64,000 bases of DNA from Plenodomus lindquistii (taxonomy: Eukaryota > Ascomycota > Dothideomycetes > Pleosporales > Leptosphaeriaceae): contig JANUWI010000014.1 of assembly GCA_025504975.1 (NCBI GenBank), positions 868,001 to 932,000 of the forward strand. Reading direction: 5' to 3'. A program made the translations under genes and the position numbers. Under the pieces are notes generated by a model, which was given only the letters and a program-made list of their open reading frames with translations, had not been told where the DNA came from and did no database searches. Of this stretch, positions 52,925-64,000 are shown one piece after another (the first letter of the stretch is position 1; each line of letters begins with the position of its first letter).

Positions 52925-55463
52925 TCAAATCTTGGGCCGCTTAGTGTCTGGCAAATGTTAGCTCGATGTTTTGCAGAGAAGTGAGAGCCATACCTATAGA
53001 GTCGAGTGCATCGTCAACCCCGTGTCCAGCCTCATCGATGGACCTCTTTCGTCCTTGTGGTGACAAGTTCTTGGGTTCATCTGACGAGGCTGCAGCAGCG
53101 GTTGCATCCGAAGTCACCGCGGCCGCAGGTTGATCGGCCACACCGGTCTCCTCGTCTTCAGGGTAGCTCACATCGTCGTGAACGAGCGTGGTATCCTCTG
53201 GCAGATTCTCAACAGACTGGTTTGTGGCCCAGGCAGATGTATTGTCTAGGTCCAAGAGAGCATCAGACTCAGTATAGCCGTTCCGAGTAGAGTCACCGTC
53301 TTCGTTGTACAGCGCATTTCCGTTTGCGAAATCTAGTTGCAGTTGTTCATCGATTGTTTGATACTCATATCCGGCGAAGTCTTCGTTAGTGTTGTCGCCA
53401 TATTGGCTGTCGAGATTGAAGGTCTGATCTTCACCTTCTTGGAACGTTCCAAACTCGTTATTGGCGTCAAAGCTCTGTTCGACCAAGTGCTGGAATGCTT
53501 GCGTCTCAGCCTCATTACTCTCCACTGGGTGATGCGATTCGTTATCATGGCTGACCTCCACGGGCTCATGCTCGTCTATCTGCTTGGTGTCCGCATTCGA
53601 TGAATCTGCAGCGTGAGCATCATCCTCCGCGTCTGCGGCATCGTCACCCTGTACAGTAGATGAAGATGGCGATGATGCCTTGACAGACACAGTCTCTGCT
53701 TCTTGTACAGGAGCTTCGTCTTCATCGTCGCTATAGCCGACAAGATCGTCTTCCTCTTGCGCGCGTCGTGCGTCCGCCTCAGACAGTGTCTCGACAACAG
53801 CTTGGGCGACATCGTCTTCCAATGAGTATGACAGTTCTTGCTGGTCAGTGGGTACATGGCTACCATCAGCATGCTCCTGCTCTACATGAGCTTCGTCCTC
53901 GTGGACGGTCTCTTCGTGACTGCTGTTTTCGACGTGTTCGTGTTGATGAGCACCTTGATGCTCCTCATTTGTGTCATGTTGAGAGCTGGCGTGTTCACTC
54001 TGATCGTCTTCTTCTTGAACCTCGATGTATACCGACTCCTCCCGACGCTCCGTGGCAGCTTCATTCTGTTCCTCATTATCCCACTCCGTCACTTCATCGC
54101 TAGGCGATTCCGAGAAAACGTTAGTGAAACGCGTCTCCCCTGCAGCGACCGCAGCGTTGAGCGCAGAGTAGCCACTGCCGTCCTCGACGAACTTTGCGAT
54201 GTCAGATAGCAGAGTGACGAAGCGTGGCCTGGATAGTAAGGAGATATAAAAAGACTCTGGATCACTGACGCCATCCTGTGCTTGCAATGTGTGGTACAAG
54301 TCAACGAGCTTCTCCAAAGACACAGCCACGCAGGCAGTATTGTCTTCGTAGAGCTCCAAGTTGTGCAAGTGGTCGAATCGGAACCCAAGCTCATGCTCAT
54401 TTGATATAGAGTCGCCAAGGGAACTGCGACAAGCCTGGAACACATCAGAGATCCTAGACTTCGTAAGAGACAGATCTTCGAGAAGCCAGTCACCGCTACC
54501 ATCAGCATCATGCTGTTTGAATAGCCACCACTCGTTCCCGTTGTAGTTCAAAGTGATTGTTCGTTGCTCGGATCGCAAGTCGTCTTCATGCTCATCTTCA
54601 TGAAGTTGCTGATCTGCCGCTTGGTCATCTTGAAACTGTTCCTCGGGTTCTTCGCTGTCGTGGTCGTGGTCTGAGTCCTCGGCGTGCTTGACAGGACTCT
54701 CATGCTCCTGGAGGGGAACACCACCTTCCTCGCCGTCAATACTATGATCGTCTTCGTGAACCACCGACTCAGCATCAGGCTTGTCGGGCGTCTGATGTTG
54801 AATATTGGCTTCATCGGCTCCAGTGTCGTGTTGAGTATTGTATGCATCAGTGCTGGTGTTGTGCTGTGTGGTTTCATCGCGACTAGGGTTTTCGATATGT
54901 TCGACTTGGTCGCCTGTTGCATTCTCGGGGACGTGTGTTTCATTCTCAGCAATATGTGTTTCACTCTCGGGAACGCATGTTTCATCTTGCTCATGCAGCA
55001 CTTGCTCAACCTGCTCTTCATGTACCTCGGTCATGTCCTCCTCGTGAGTTTCGGAGGGTGCATTCGTCGGCTGTTCACCCTCATCATCAGAGTAGTCAAT
55101 GAGGTCCTCGTCAAGCGGTGCCGTTGCAGGTGATTGCAATACAGCAGTGGATTCCGCGAAGGTCTCTTCAACCATGACGGGATCTTCGCCTTCGGCATAC
55201 ATGTCATCTTCCTCGATCACGTCTTCAGGATCAACCATGAAGTCATCTGCCTCTTCGGAGCCCGGCTGAACATGGCCGGCGTCTGATGCTGCGTCGATGA
55301 TTGATACATCGTCGTCCTCACCATGTGGCATGGGCGTGGGATCCAGGTCCAGCTCAATGTCGCCATCGCCGTCGCCGAAGTCAAGGCCGCTGTCTGAATG
55401 CATGTCCATGTCGTCGACTGCTGGGACGTCGAGGTTAGACATGGCGTGTGCGGTGGTGGCCAT
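52925..55463 (-). CDS. long acidic protein with duplicated YSDDE motif
   Basis: Exons 55463-52994 and 52947-52925 give 830 aa. Family unrecognised. Most of it is Glu/Asp/His/Gln-rich and disordered, but residues about 290-460 form a folded block starting ITLNYNGNEWWLFK and containing DWLLEDLSLTKSRISDVF, LGFRFDHLHNLELYED and SFYISLLSRPRFVTLLSDI. Two copies of a short motif, LIDYSDDEG and LVGYSDDEDE, flank the block. The spliced C-terminus ends DSIDTKRPKI, a basic nuclear-localisation-like tail. If the last 46-nt intron is retained, the frame ends GMALTSLQNIELTFARH instead. The acidity, the basic tail and the conserved core suggest a nuclear scaffold or chromatin factor; this is inference. It is divergent from the delta-COP gene. 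Confidence 0.72.
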
Positions 55464-56345
55464 CTTGTAGCTGTGAGGGAATGCGCACGGTTTGTGTGGC
55501 GTTGTTTGTGATGGACGGGCGCAAGCAAGAAAGTCTGCTGGACGCGTTCGCGGGCTATAGCGTCTTCACGATACTGAAGCGAGCAGTCGCGCACAGGGCT
55601 CTACAGTAAGTATTTAGGTGGCACAGCTGAGCAGCTAAGAGCGCATCGCGGCGCGTTGGAGAGGTGTTGGCAGTTGTGTAGCTGTGTGAAGGGGAGGGAG
55701 CAAGGAGGTTTGTGGGAAATGAGACACAAAGAGGAGTCGTGGGTGTTGCGCGTGGCTTGAGCGTAAGCGGCAACTGGCAGGCGCGAGGCACTCGCTGAAC
55801 TTGAAAGTTTGTGGCAAATCTGATAAGCACAAGTGGTAGAGGAGAGTGGAGAAGAAGAAGAGACGGTGCAGTTTTGGTTTAGAGCTGCGATGGAGATGAA
55901 ACTGCGAGCGGGGTGGTGAATGACGCGCAGTCGTGGTGAAGCTTGCAAGGGAGGAGTAATGTATGTACTGCAGCCCTGATGCTGGCACGGCGGCCGCGCT
56001 AGGCAATCGCGAGCACGTGACGTACAATAAGGTGTCCACATTGGACCCCAGCAGTTGCGCATAGCGGCCAGGGACATCAGAACAGAACGGGTACCTGGTC
56101 AACTGCACTATAGTGAAGGAGAAGGCCATTTTCTCCATTGCTCTGCTTAGCCCTCGACTCTGCTCTTGCTTTCCCCTCGAGAAGATCCGGGAGTGCACTG
56201 TGTTGCTCCGCAATTTCGCAGCCCTCGTCAACATCCCCTCCACAGGGACACGACAGCGCAACAGCAACGCCGCCATTCGACTATACCGTGTCCTCTCGGC
56301 GACTCGTCCTCCAAGAGCAGGCTCAATTGGCTGTCTATCATCACA
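55464..56345. promoter_or_regulatory. divergent promoter region
   Basis: About 880 nt separate the start of the acidic-protein gene and that of delta-COP, which run apart from each other. No further gene seen. CT-rich leaders occur at both ends. Longer minus-strand frames here lack protein-like content. Confidence 0.5.
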
Positions 56346-58061
56346 ATGGTATGTGCACGTGCAGCAGCAAACCCCTACCACATATGCAGCATCTAGCCTG
56401 ACATTCACTCGAGGTCGTCCTCGCAGCCTCAATATGCACCAGAGGTGGCAAGGCCGTGCTCTCTCGCCAGTTCCGCGAGATGCAGCGCTCCCGCATCGAA
56501 GCCCTCCTCGCATCGTTCCCCAAGCTCGCCGACAGCGGAACCCAGCACACCATCGCCGAGCAAGACAACGTCCGCTACGTTTACCAACCGCTCGATGAGC
56601 TCTACATGGTCTTGATCACCAACCTCCAGTCCAACATCTTGCAAGACATCAACTCGCTGCACCTCTTCGCCCAGGTCGTCTCCTCGATATGCAAGTCGCT
56701 CGACGAGCGCGAGATTCTCAAGAATGCCTTTGAGCTTTTGACCGCCTTTGACGAGATCGTGACCTTGGGCTACAGGGAAAACTTGACCATGAGCCAGATC
56801 AAGACTTTCCTGGACATGGAGTCTCATGAGGAGCGTATCCAGGAGATTATCGCGCGGAACAAGGAGCTCGAGGCCTCTGAAGAGCGCAAGCGCCGGGCGA
56901 AGCAGCTGGAAATGCAGCGCAAAGAGATGTCGAGGTCTCAAAGGGCGGGCGGTGGCATGGGAGGAGGCATGGGAAGCGGCATGGGCGGTGGCATGCAAAG
57001 TCGGTCGCCATCATATCCTGCCTTCACACCCACCGTGCCCACCACCAATGTTACGGACACGTACGACAGCTATGAGGCGGCCAAGAAGGCGAGTTCAAAG
57101 CCACTGACGCTGGGCAAGAAGGGCATGCAGCTTGGCAAGAAGAACAAGACGAACAACATGTACGAGCAAGTCACTGGCGAACAAGCACCAGTCGAGGAGG
57201 AGCCCCTCGTTGCGCCCAAGGCTGCGCCCGTGGCCGCTGCGCCAGCAAGCGCTCGCCAATCCACCTCCACAGACCGTGAAGCCGTACACATTGCGACCGT
57301 CGAAGCCATTTCCGCGCGCCTTGATCGTGAAGGCGCCCTCAAGCATTTCGAAGTCAAGGGCGACATGCAGCTCAAGATCACCGACCCCTCCTTCACACAA
57401 ATCAAGCTCGACCTCACAACAGGCGACACCCGTGGCGCACAACTCATGACACATCCCAAGGTGGACAAGGCCGTCTTCCGGAACGACAAGGTTCTACAAC
57501 TCTCAGATACCACAAAGGGCTTCCCCTCAAATATGGGCATTGGCGTTATGAAGTGGAAGCTCTCGCCACGGGCTGACGAAGTGTCTGACCCACCCATTAC
57601 CTTCCGCGTCTGGGTCGAGGAAAACGGCAACACGTTCAACATCACTGTCGAGTACGAGCTCACAGGCGGAGACCCACTCAAGGACGTCACAGTCACCATT
57701 CCCTACGAGACGGACGAACCCAACGTGTCCTCCTTCGACGCCGTATACGAAGTCAGCGGCGACAGCATCGAGTGGAACATTGGCGCCGTCGACGACGCAA
57801 ACAGCTCCGGCAGCTTCGAGTTCGAGGCCCAAGCGGGCAGCGACTCGGAGTTCTTCCCCATGCGCATTCGCTTCACCAAGAGCACCCCATTTGTCGATAT
57901 CGATGTAAGTCTTACCCTACCGCGCATATGCATGAAGCTACAGCTACAGTGTGTACTGACAATTGCAATAGGTATCATCTGTATCCCTCCTCTCTATGAA
58001 CCAAGACATCAGCTTCTCAAAGGACGTCAAGTCGCACGCCGACGTCTACGAGATTATATAA
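56346..58061 (+). CDS. ret2: coatomer subunit delta
   Basis: Exons 56346-56348 (only the ATG), 56414-57904 and 57972-58061 give 527 aa. The N-terminal longin domain is VVLAASICTRGGKAVLSRQF and YVYQPLDELYMVLITNLQSN. A helix-rich linker (EERKRRAKQLEMQRKEMSRSQ) and a Gly/Met run lead to the C-terminal mu-homology domain, which starts near HFEVKGDMQLKITDPSF and ends in FSKDVKSHADVYEII. Delta-COP pairs with beta-COP in the COPI coat, which carries cargo from Golgi to ER. The exon carrying only the start codon is inferred from the missing in-frame ATG before VVLAAS, plus a GTATGT donor directly after an ATG. Confidence 0.92.
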
Positions 58062-58613
58062 ATGCAGCGCAGTGCAGTGCAGTGCAACTCTGCAGTGCAA
58101 GACATGACATGAAATACAGTGTATGCAATGCAGATAGACAAGACGAATCCATCATTGACTTCACGTACGCACGCATTTGTAACCCTGATTTCACATAATC
58201 AAGTACGTGATGTTGGCATAGCAGTGGTTTTGCACATCATCATCCCCAGGCATCCACGCAAACCGCCCCCAGCATTTGCACGAGCTCTCAGTCTTACTAT
58301 ATCGTGAATTGAATCTGTTACCAGTGTTCATTCAATCTACTTATGTCCCTCCGTCTGCGCTATACTGTATAAATAGCAAGTGGTATATCCTCCTCTCAAG
58401 TACACAAAGCCTAGAAACACGAAAAAAACATAGGTTTCCTCCTTATATGCCATGCCGTCAACCTCTGATATCGAAACTTTGACACAAAAAAAACCCCCGA
58501 AAAAAAAAAAGTAAAACTAGATAGATCCATCTTATCAGCCGTGGCGCAAACCCATGTGTCGCAATCATGTCAATGTAGATAAAGAGGTATTGTCTGCAAA
58601 AACACACACAATA
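58062..58613. other. 3' intergenic between convergent genes
   Basis: Contains gcagtgcagtgca repeats at about 58067-58105 and an A-rich tract with a short C run at 58482-58514. No gene seen. Confidence 0.5.
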
Positions 58614-60726
58614 TCAAACAACCGCCTCCCCCAAAAACGCAAATTCATCAATCAAACTACCCAACTGACTCACTGCGCTCTCCCTCGCCCCCGCAACAGC
58701 CGGTTCACGTTGCAACACACTCTCCGTAATCGTCGTTTTACTCGTCGTCTCGTCCTCTGGGAGACTATACTGGAAGCCGAGACCAAAACACGTTGCTTGG
58801 CGGCGCGCCGCGATGTCGCTCTGTGGCGCGGCGGTGAAGATCTCGGAGCCGAATGCTGATATGCGGGGGATATCTAGTTGAGGGGGTGTGGGGGAGAGAA
58901 ATGCTGTTCGGGTGTAGGTTTCGGCTTCGGCTTCACTTTGTTCGTTGGCGTCCTCGTCGTAGATGTCGTTTGGGTCTTCTTCGAAGAGGATGGTTGCGCG
59001 GTTGGAGTCGAGGGGGGGTGAGGTGGAGGTGTAGGAGTAGCGGGTTGCGAGGCGTTGGGGAGAGTTGCTGGAGTTGCTTGTAAAAGAGCTGAAGGTTGGG
59101 GAGAGGATGATGTCGTCGTCTGAGATGGGGGAGCTGGAGGCCAGGGAGTCTCGGCTCCATGTTGAGAAGTGGCTGCGTGGTTTGGGGTGGAAGGTGTGAT
59201 TGAAGGTGGATATGGGGCTCGTGTTGTCGAAGGTGTCGTCGCCTTCTAGTTCGGCAGGCGTGGTGTCGGCGAAGAGGTCGTTGCATGCGAAGAGTGGTGC
59301 GGGAGTAACGTATCGAGGGAGGGCGGGCAAGTCTTTGTTGAGTGGTGACTCGCGGAGCGATGCGCTGCAGTCGCTTCCATGGCTTGAAGTAGGCCGTTCA
59401 CATACTTCTGGTAGTTGCAAGTGGCTGATGTGACGTTGCAACGTAGGTGCTGCCGGGGTGTCATCCTCGACGACCTGATCTTTTTTTTCGGACCCTTCTT
59501 CTAGCTTTGGTGCTGCCAGCCATGGGTCGTTCGAGAAAAGATAATGCTGTGTGCGTCTGGTATCTGCCGAGTTCGCGCGAATGCGACCTTGGCTGATGTT
59601 GAACTCGTTGGTAATCACTGTAGAAGGCACATGTGATCTGCGGCGCAAAGGAATTTCCTCGTTTGCTGGAAGCTCTGAGATGTTCGAGTGGCCATCTAGG
59701 ATCGGATCTACTGGGTTTGATGCAAGTGGGGAAAACTGTTTTCGTATACTTGGTATCGATCGGGTGACTTTGGTAATCGCAACAGACGTTGCGCTACGCG
59801 AGTGCTTGGGTTGATATACAGACAACGGGATGAGACTTTTTTTATCCACCGTCGAGCTTACGAGTACGGGTGATCCTATCTCAAGCTCTTTCGGTTTGGA
59901 CGAGCTGCGGATCCTGGAGGCAGAGCGTTTCGACGCAAGTTTCTCTTTGAGTACTTTGAAGTCTGGAAAGATTGGCGTCGAAGGCATGTGCGGCGAAGCC
60001 GATGCGCTCCGAGCATGCCGTATTACATTCGGTGAAAGGTATTGCTCGCCCGGTGGATAGGTAGCAGATCTTGGAGCCCAAGGTGATGGTGGAGACATGG
60101 CATACTGACTTGAGCTATCTGATCCAGCTCTTCGTGACGGAGGGGGCCTAAGAGGCGCAGGAGGCACTGGTGTCAGGTATCGGTCTCCCGGATTGCGTGT
60201 GAATGCGGCAGAAGTTTCGGAGTTGCTGCGGCTGTGTCGTTCCCTTGGAACCTCAAGCACATTAAGCCGTTGCCCAGGCAAAAGTGGACAAACAGTGGTT
60301 GAGGGTTCTGACGGGTTATGGCATTCCTCGTCTCCGTCAATCTTGTACTATTACTTGTCAGTATGGAAATTGGTCATAATCATTACTCTACCCACGTAGT
60401 ACCAGTAGGTTCCACCCATTTTGAGAAGCCCGTCTCTCCGAGCTGACGGCTCTTCTAGATCCCCGTCGCAAATGATGTCGGAAAAGGTAAAGCAGCCTTT
60501 CCAGATACCACGCCCTCGCCGTGCGTCAAGTTCCAGTGGATACGGCCGTGAAAAGTTGTCCCAAGAGCCAAGTAAGACTATGCTGCGCAGTGCAGGTGGG
60601 CAGTGACTTGATGCAAGCGTAAGTTATGGCCTACAAATGGTGGTACAGAGGGTAGACATACAAGAGGAAAGTGTGCAGCGCCGTAGTATCCATGGCCACG
60701 ATATTGGGCCCGACTAGGCTGTTCAT
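58614..60726 (-). CDS. Ser/Pro-rich protein with AMPK glycogen-binding-like N-terminus
   Basis: Exons 60726-60662, 60606-60396 and 60347-58614 give 669 aa. Residues about 20-125 form a conserved block: FHCPPALRSIVLLGSWDNFSR, then GIWKGCFTF, ICDGDL, MGGTYWYYYKIDGDEE and CPLLPGQRLNVLEVP. The order LGSWDNF, strand, YYYKIDG and a final hydrophobic strand resembles CBM48/AMPK-beta early-set domains, which bind glycogen in known proteins. Binding is not proven here. The remaining 540 residues are Ser/Pro/Arg-rich, with phosphosite-like RSNSET, RSASAS and SKRSAS, and probably disordered. The C-terminus ends LIDEFAFLGEAVV. A regulatory or signalling role is likely. It converges with delta-COP. Confidence 0.75.
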
Positions 60727-61275
60727 AGCAAGTAGTGTCGCTTCTGAAGCGCGTACGCGGCTAAGCCCTGGCCAACTCAGAGGTGATGCATATGTCGTGG
60801 TATCAGGAATAGACTGATATGCGGAACGGTGTGTTGGATTGTTTCAACCTGCTCTTTCTGTATGGCTCAATCAACAGATGTTCGGCAAGTCCCAAAAAAC
60901 AAGTTTCTGATTGGCTTCAATAGTTGAGCGATGAGCAGAGTACTGAAACTGGACCCGGTTGTCACATGTACGATTATGGCGAGGCTGACAGGGTAGATGC
61001 AGGCCTGAGGAATCAGGGAGGGCGAGGAATTCCTAACGTGTGTAGGTGCCGAATGTTTCATGCAGGAGGCCACAGACTGGGCGAAGTTGTTGGAGTGTGG
61101 GGACTGAATTGCTGTGCTCGGCGTTCAAGATTGGCTCTTTTGGCGCCAGTTGATGAAGTCGGCATGCGGCTGAGAAGGAAGGTGCCTGAGCGCTTAATGT
61201 CGACGTCCAAATCGCTGAAATATCAGATGTATGAAACACGCTCTACAGGTAGTCCAAAAAGCGGTGCATACTGGC

Positions 61276-61584
61276 TTAATTTGTCATGGAGGAGAAGGGA
61301 GAGGTGTGAGAGCGGCTGAGAGCAGAAGATGCAGACCGTGCTGGGTAAGAAGGAAGTCGCGGCAGCCACATGGCGCCTTCTGAACTCGATTCGGAGCCAG
61401 CGTTGCGATTAAAGGTAACCAGACTCATGGCACCGAGGAGCGCGTGGGTCTCAAACACGCCAAATGGAGCGCAGGCTATTGGGCTGATGTCACGATTGGC
61501 CATGGTCGGCCGCAAACGTCGGTTGCGCAAGAAATGCTCCAGCTCCTTCATTTCCTCAGCCGTCAAATCCATGGCCAAGGCCAC
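61276..61584 (-). CDS. possible small protein, 102 aa
   Basis: A frame starts MALAMDLTAEEMKELEHFL, with a helix-like acidic N-terminus and a Ser-rich end. No family is recognised, and the ATG context and length are the only support. It may be an exon of a larger gene or a chance frame. Confidence 0.25.
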   Translation of the reverse strand: MALAMDLTAEEMKELEHFLRNRRLRPTMANRDISPIACAPFGVFETHALLGAMSLVTFNRNAGSESSSEGAMWLPRLPSYPARSASSALSRSHTSPFSSMTN

Positions 61585-62153
61585 TAATCTCAGCTACGGA
61601 CCGTCGATGGGAAGTGAATTCGACGGAGCAACAATGTCTCTTGCATTCCTGCTCTGCGATTCGATGTTGTGGTCGCATAGCGGCGTCGTTGTCCGACGAG
61701 AGAGGGTCGAGGAGCGAATACCGCAACCACTTTTTCGGTAGCTGGGATGATCACCATCCTTCTCGTTCATCCCCCTGTTTTTGCCCCTGTCGTCGCCAGC
61801 CAAAGACATGCTAGACCACGACTCAGTCAGCGCGCGCCTACTGTTAGAGCCCGCCAATCCGCCCTTAGCCCTGAAATGATCACCGGAGCACCCAAGCGAT
61901 CCACTAACAAACCCTACTGCTCCCACAAGGCTGGGCACTAGGTGCCATGACCTTATCAGGCTTTGCTCGTGCGCAGCGCATACTCTGTGATGTGACCATC
62001 GGGACTCGGAAGACTTTGTTGTTGGGGGAGCAACGCCTATCTATCGTTGTTGTTGTGTTGATGAAAACGTTTCCAATAAGCAGCAGTAAGTGGGGAAGTT
62101 AGTGTCGCAGAACCACCGAACAGGTTCCTCGCAAAATGAAACCTCGGAACACC

Positions 62154-62591
62154 TTACCTCTCTAGCTTTCCGTTCAAGGCGTACCGTTGCCAGCTCAGCA
62201 CTCTCGTAGCGCCTACGAAGTATTGTGGCACAGCTTGCATGTCAAAGAACACATGTCGACCACTAGGTAGCCTAGCACTGCCTTGGAAGTGGTTCCTGGG
62301 AGGCATTGTTACGCAGCGATGACGCCCCAGGCCGATCGGTGCATGCGCGGAACTGGCGACGAAACTTGGTCCTGCGCGTTCAAGTATGCAAGACCGTAAG
62401 GCTTCGCTGCATTGGTGTGCATCGTGCATCGATGTTGGTCTATAGTATTGCTCTGTAACACTGCGCCGGAACCCTGCCTTTCGTAGCACGTGCAGGGCTG
62501 TCGCGCGCATGATCGTGGAGCAAAGAAACTGCACAGCTGCTGTGACAGGTAGCCCAGATGCGAGCTCGTACCACGACAACTCATGGTTCAT
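62154..62591 (-). CDS. possible orphan protein, 145 aa
   Basis: The open frame starts MNHELSWYELASG. Its composition is mixed, with several Cys, His and Arg residues and no visible domain, signal peptide or repeat. It lies 94 nt past the stop of the GH125 gene on the same strand, so it could also be 3' flank of that transcript. Confidence 0.2.
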   Translation of the reverse strand: MNHELSWYELASGLPVTAAVQFLCSTIMRATALHVLRKAGFRRSVTEQYYRPTSMHDAHQCSEALRSCILERAGPSFVASSAHAPIGLGRHRCVTMPPRNHFQGSARLPSGRHVFFDMQAVPQYFVGATRVLSWQRYALNGKLER

Positions 62592-62684
62592 CTGATATCA
62601 CCTTGCACAAGCTCTCTGGATGAATCCGGATCACAATTCTTCTCATTGATACGTATCTATCATCCAATCATTGGCTGGAAAAGT

Positions 62685-64000
62685 TTACTGGAAGCTCTTC
62701 TGCAAAATCTCTGGCTTGCGATCTTCTAAATCCAGGATCATCTGTCCAAACAAGCCATTGGCCCAAGAGAACCACTGTCTGGTCCATTTGGTCTCATTAA
62801 AGCTGTTGATACTCTCATGTATCAAACCTAGCCCAGCTGTACTGCCAACAATCTCTGACAGCTCATTGGTGATCTCATCGTCATTATCGGTCGTCAAGAT
62901 ACGAACGATAGAAGCCATAGGCCACGCCATCCCCGGGCCTTGGTGAGGACCACCGATGGCGTTGATGACGGGGCCGCGCATGAAGTACGGGTTGGCAGCA
63001 CTCAGGACGAGTGAGCGCGTGTTCGCATAGGTTTCAGGATCGACCGGGTAGCGGAAGAAAGGAGCAGATAGAAGACCAGGAATGTTGGCATCGTCCATGA
63101 TGTTTGTGGACCCGTACCCGTCAACCTCAAAAGCATAAATTTTGCCAAATTTGGGGTGGTTGACAGTGCCATGACTCTCAATGGCATCGCGTAACGAATC
63201 CGACATGTCGGCCATCTTTTGTGAGAGCTGTGCCGAGTTGGCAGCATCTAGTTGACCCATGATGTCTGCAGTCGTTGATAGGTACGAACTGAACATCATG
63301 TTGGACGGGATGTAGAACTGATAGATAGTGGAGTCATCACTAGGTCGGAAACCGCTTCTAATCAGACCAGTACCGTTGGCCACAGGATTTCCAAGCCCAT
63401 CGTTTGAGAAAGTCTCAGTCGAGCGGGTAGTGTATCGAGTAAATGTATATGGACTCTTGAGGACGGCACCATCAGATCCATAGGTCGGCAACATCATGTC
63501 TTCCGCCACCTTGAGTATTGCCTCAACTGCCTGAACCCAGCGGAACTTTCCAAAGAACTCAGCATCGCCTGTGGCATTGTAGTAGTCGGTAGAAATCTGC
63601 AAAAAGGCTGCCAGTGAATCGAGTTCGTACTTGCACTCAAATACGGAAGCATTCGAGTAAGTTGGGAAGACAGTATCCTGGCTCGCCGCGTCATTGATGG
63701 CTATGGGTATCTTACTTTCCACTGGTGGTTGGAAAGAATTGCAATAAGGCGATGTGAGCAAATATCTTGCCTGGAGGTTGATCACTCCACGATACAAACT
63801 AGCGATAGAATCTGGCTCGCTGCTAGCGTTGAGCAAAGGCAGATAGCTTTGCAATTGATTGGAAGAGTCTCGTAGCCACATCGCGTCGATATCCCCCGTG
63901 ATGATGAAGGTTAGCTCTTCTTCCGCGTTGTCTGCGGCGTACCCCTTCCATTTGATCGCGGTGTCGAGAGTGTTCGGATACGCATTTTGGAACAGGCGAT
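62685..64000 (-). CDS. GH125 exo-alpha-1,6-mannosidase, 5' end outside window
   Basis: The minus-strand frame is open from the window edge to the stop at 62685, about 438 residues. The true start lies beyond 64000. The GH125 signature ITGDIDAMWLRDSSNQ sits near the edge. Further family elements are PTYSNASVFECKYELDSLAAF, SGFRPSDDSTIYQF, IPSNMMFS, GPVINAIGGPHQGPGMAWPMA and TRQWFSWANGLFGQ. GH125 enzymes remove terminal alpha-1,6-linked mannose by inversion, using acidic residues in these conserved blocks. In fungi they are linked to cell-wall or N-glycan mannan turnover. Whether this copy is secreted cannot be seen. Confidence 0.92.
   Translation of the reverse strand, partial: RLFQNAYPNTLDTAIKWKGYAADNAEEELTFIITGDIDAMWLRDSSNQLQSYLPLLNASSEPDSIASLYRGVINLQARYLLTSPYCNSFQPPVESKIPIAINDAASQDTVFPTYSNASVFECKYELDSLAAFLQISTDYYNATGDAEFFGKFRWVQAVEAILKVAEDMMLPTYGSDGAVLKSPYTFTRYTTRSTETFSNDGLGNPVANGTGLIRSGFRPSDDSTIYQFYIPSNMMFSSYLSTTADIMGQLDAANSAQLSQKMADMSDSLRDAIESHGTVNHPKFGKIYAFEVDGYGSTNIMDDANIPGLLSAPFFRYPVDPETYANTRSLVLSAANPYFMRGPVINAIGGPHQGPGMAWPMASIVRILTTDNDDEITNELSEIVGSTAGLGLIHESINSFNETKWTRQWFSWANGLFGQMILDLEDRKPEILQKSFQ

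Larger units (their letters stand above)
60727..62684. other. intergenic, about 2 kb
   Basis: Two weak open frames are listed separately. Otherwise no gene or RNA recognised. Confidence 0.4.

Noticed and set aside
55635..56513. A 292-codon minus-strand frame in the divergent promoter
   Set aside because: It overlaps the start of delta-COP antisense and has a biased, non-conserved composition.
1..64000. Biosynthetic gene cluster, CRISPR array or prophage
   Set aside because: No polyketide or peptide synthase, terpene cyclase, direct-repeat array or phage genes were seen. The genes are typical of a fungal chromosome.

Overview
The window looks like nuclear DNA of a filamentous ascomycete (Pezizomycotina). 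The evidence is dense, mostly short genes on both strands, introns of roughly 45-80 nt with GTRNGT donors, CTRAY branch sites and YAG acceptors, and families typical of moulds: an SAT4/Pth11-type rhodopsin-domain protein, an AA9 lytic polysaccharide monooxygenase, a GH125 mannosidase, Fig1 and a DUF1770/ATG43 protein. A Dothideomycete (Mycosphaerellales-like) is my best guess, but that rests on protein flavour, not on a search. Exon boundaries below were worked out by eye from splice signals and reading-frame arithmetic.

Layout. 0-7.5 kb: an AT-hook nuclear protein, a seven-helix rhodopsin-domain protein and an unrecognised cysteine-containing protein, separated by long empty stretches. 8-14.2 kb: a gene-poor, decayed region with a Copia-type protease remnant, duplicated fragments, TATATATA tracts and repeat-rich broken frames, best read as old transposon debris. 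14.8-23.8 kb: an rRNA m5C methyltransferase (rcm1), an SRA/YDG-domain protein, an FAD monooxygenase and the recombination translocase RDH54. 24-27.7 kb: two tandem paralogous alpha/beta hydrolases, of which one has lost its catalytic nucleophile. 28.7-33.6 kb: a DUF1770/ATG43 protein, calcineurin B, a repeat protein and Fig1. 35.8-43 kb: AA9 LPMO, a tail-anchored-looking protein, an MFS transporter and the mitochondrial 3-oxoacid CoA-transferase. 44.3-60.7 kb: housekeeping genes (ribosomal protein uL2, APC4, a NIPA-type Mg transporter, delta-COP) plus a long acidic protein and a protein with an AMPK glycogen-binding-like N-terminus. 60.7-64 kb: mostly empty, then the 3' part of a GH125 exo-alpha-1,6-mannosidase cut by the window edge.

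The genes do not form a pathway or a biosynthetic cluster. Calcineurin B and Fig1 lie close together and both belong to calcium signalling, but they are on opposite strands with another gene between them, so I do not infer co-regulation. The most unusual observations are a probable [D1,2] spliceosomal twin intron (stwintron) in the rhodopsin-domain gene, the tandem hydrolase pair with an apparent pseudoenzyme, and a Fig1 reading frame that is separated by one TGA from a long same-frame repeat ORF.
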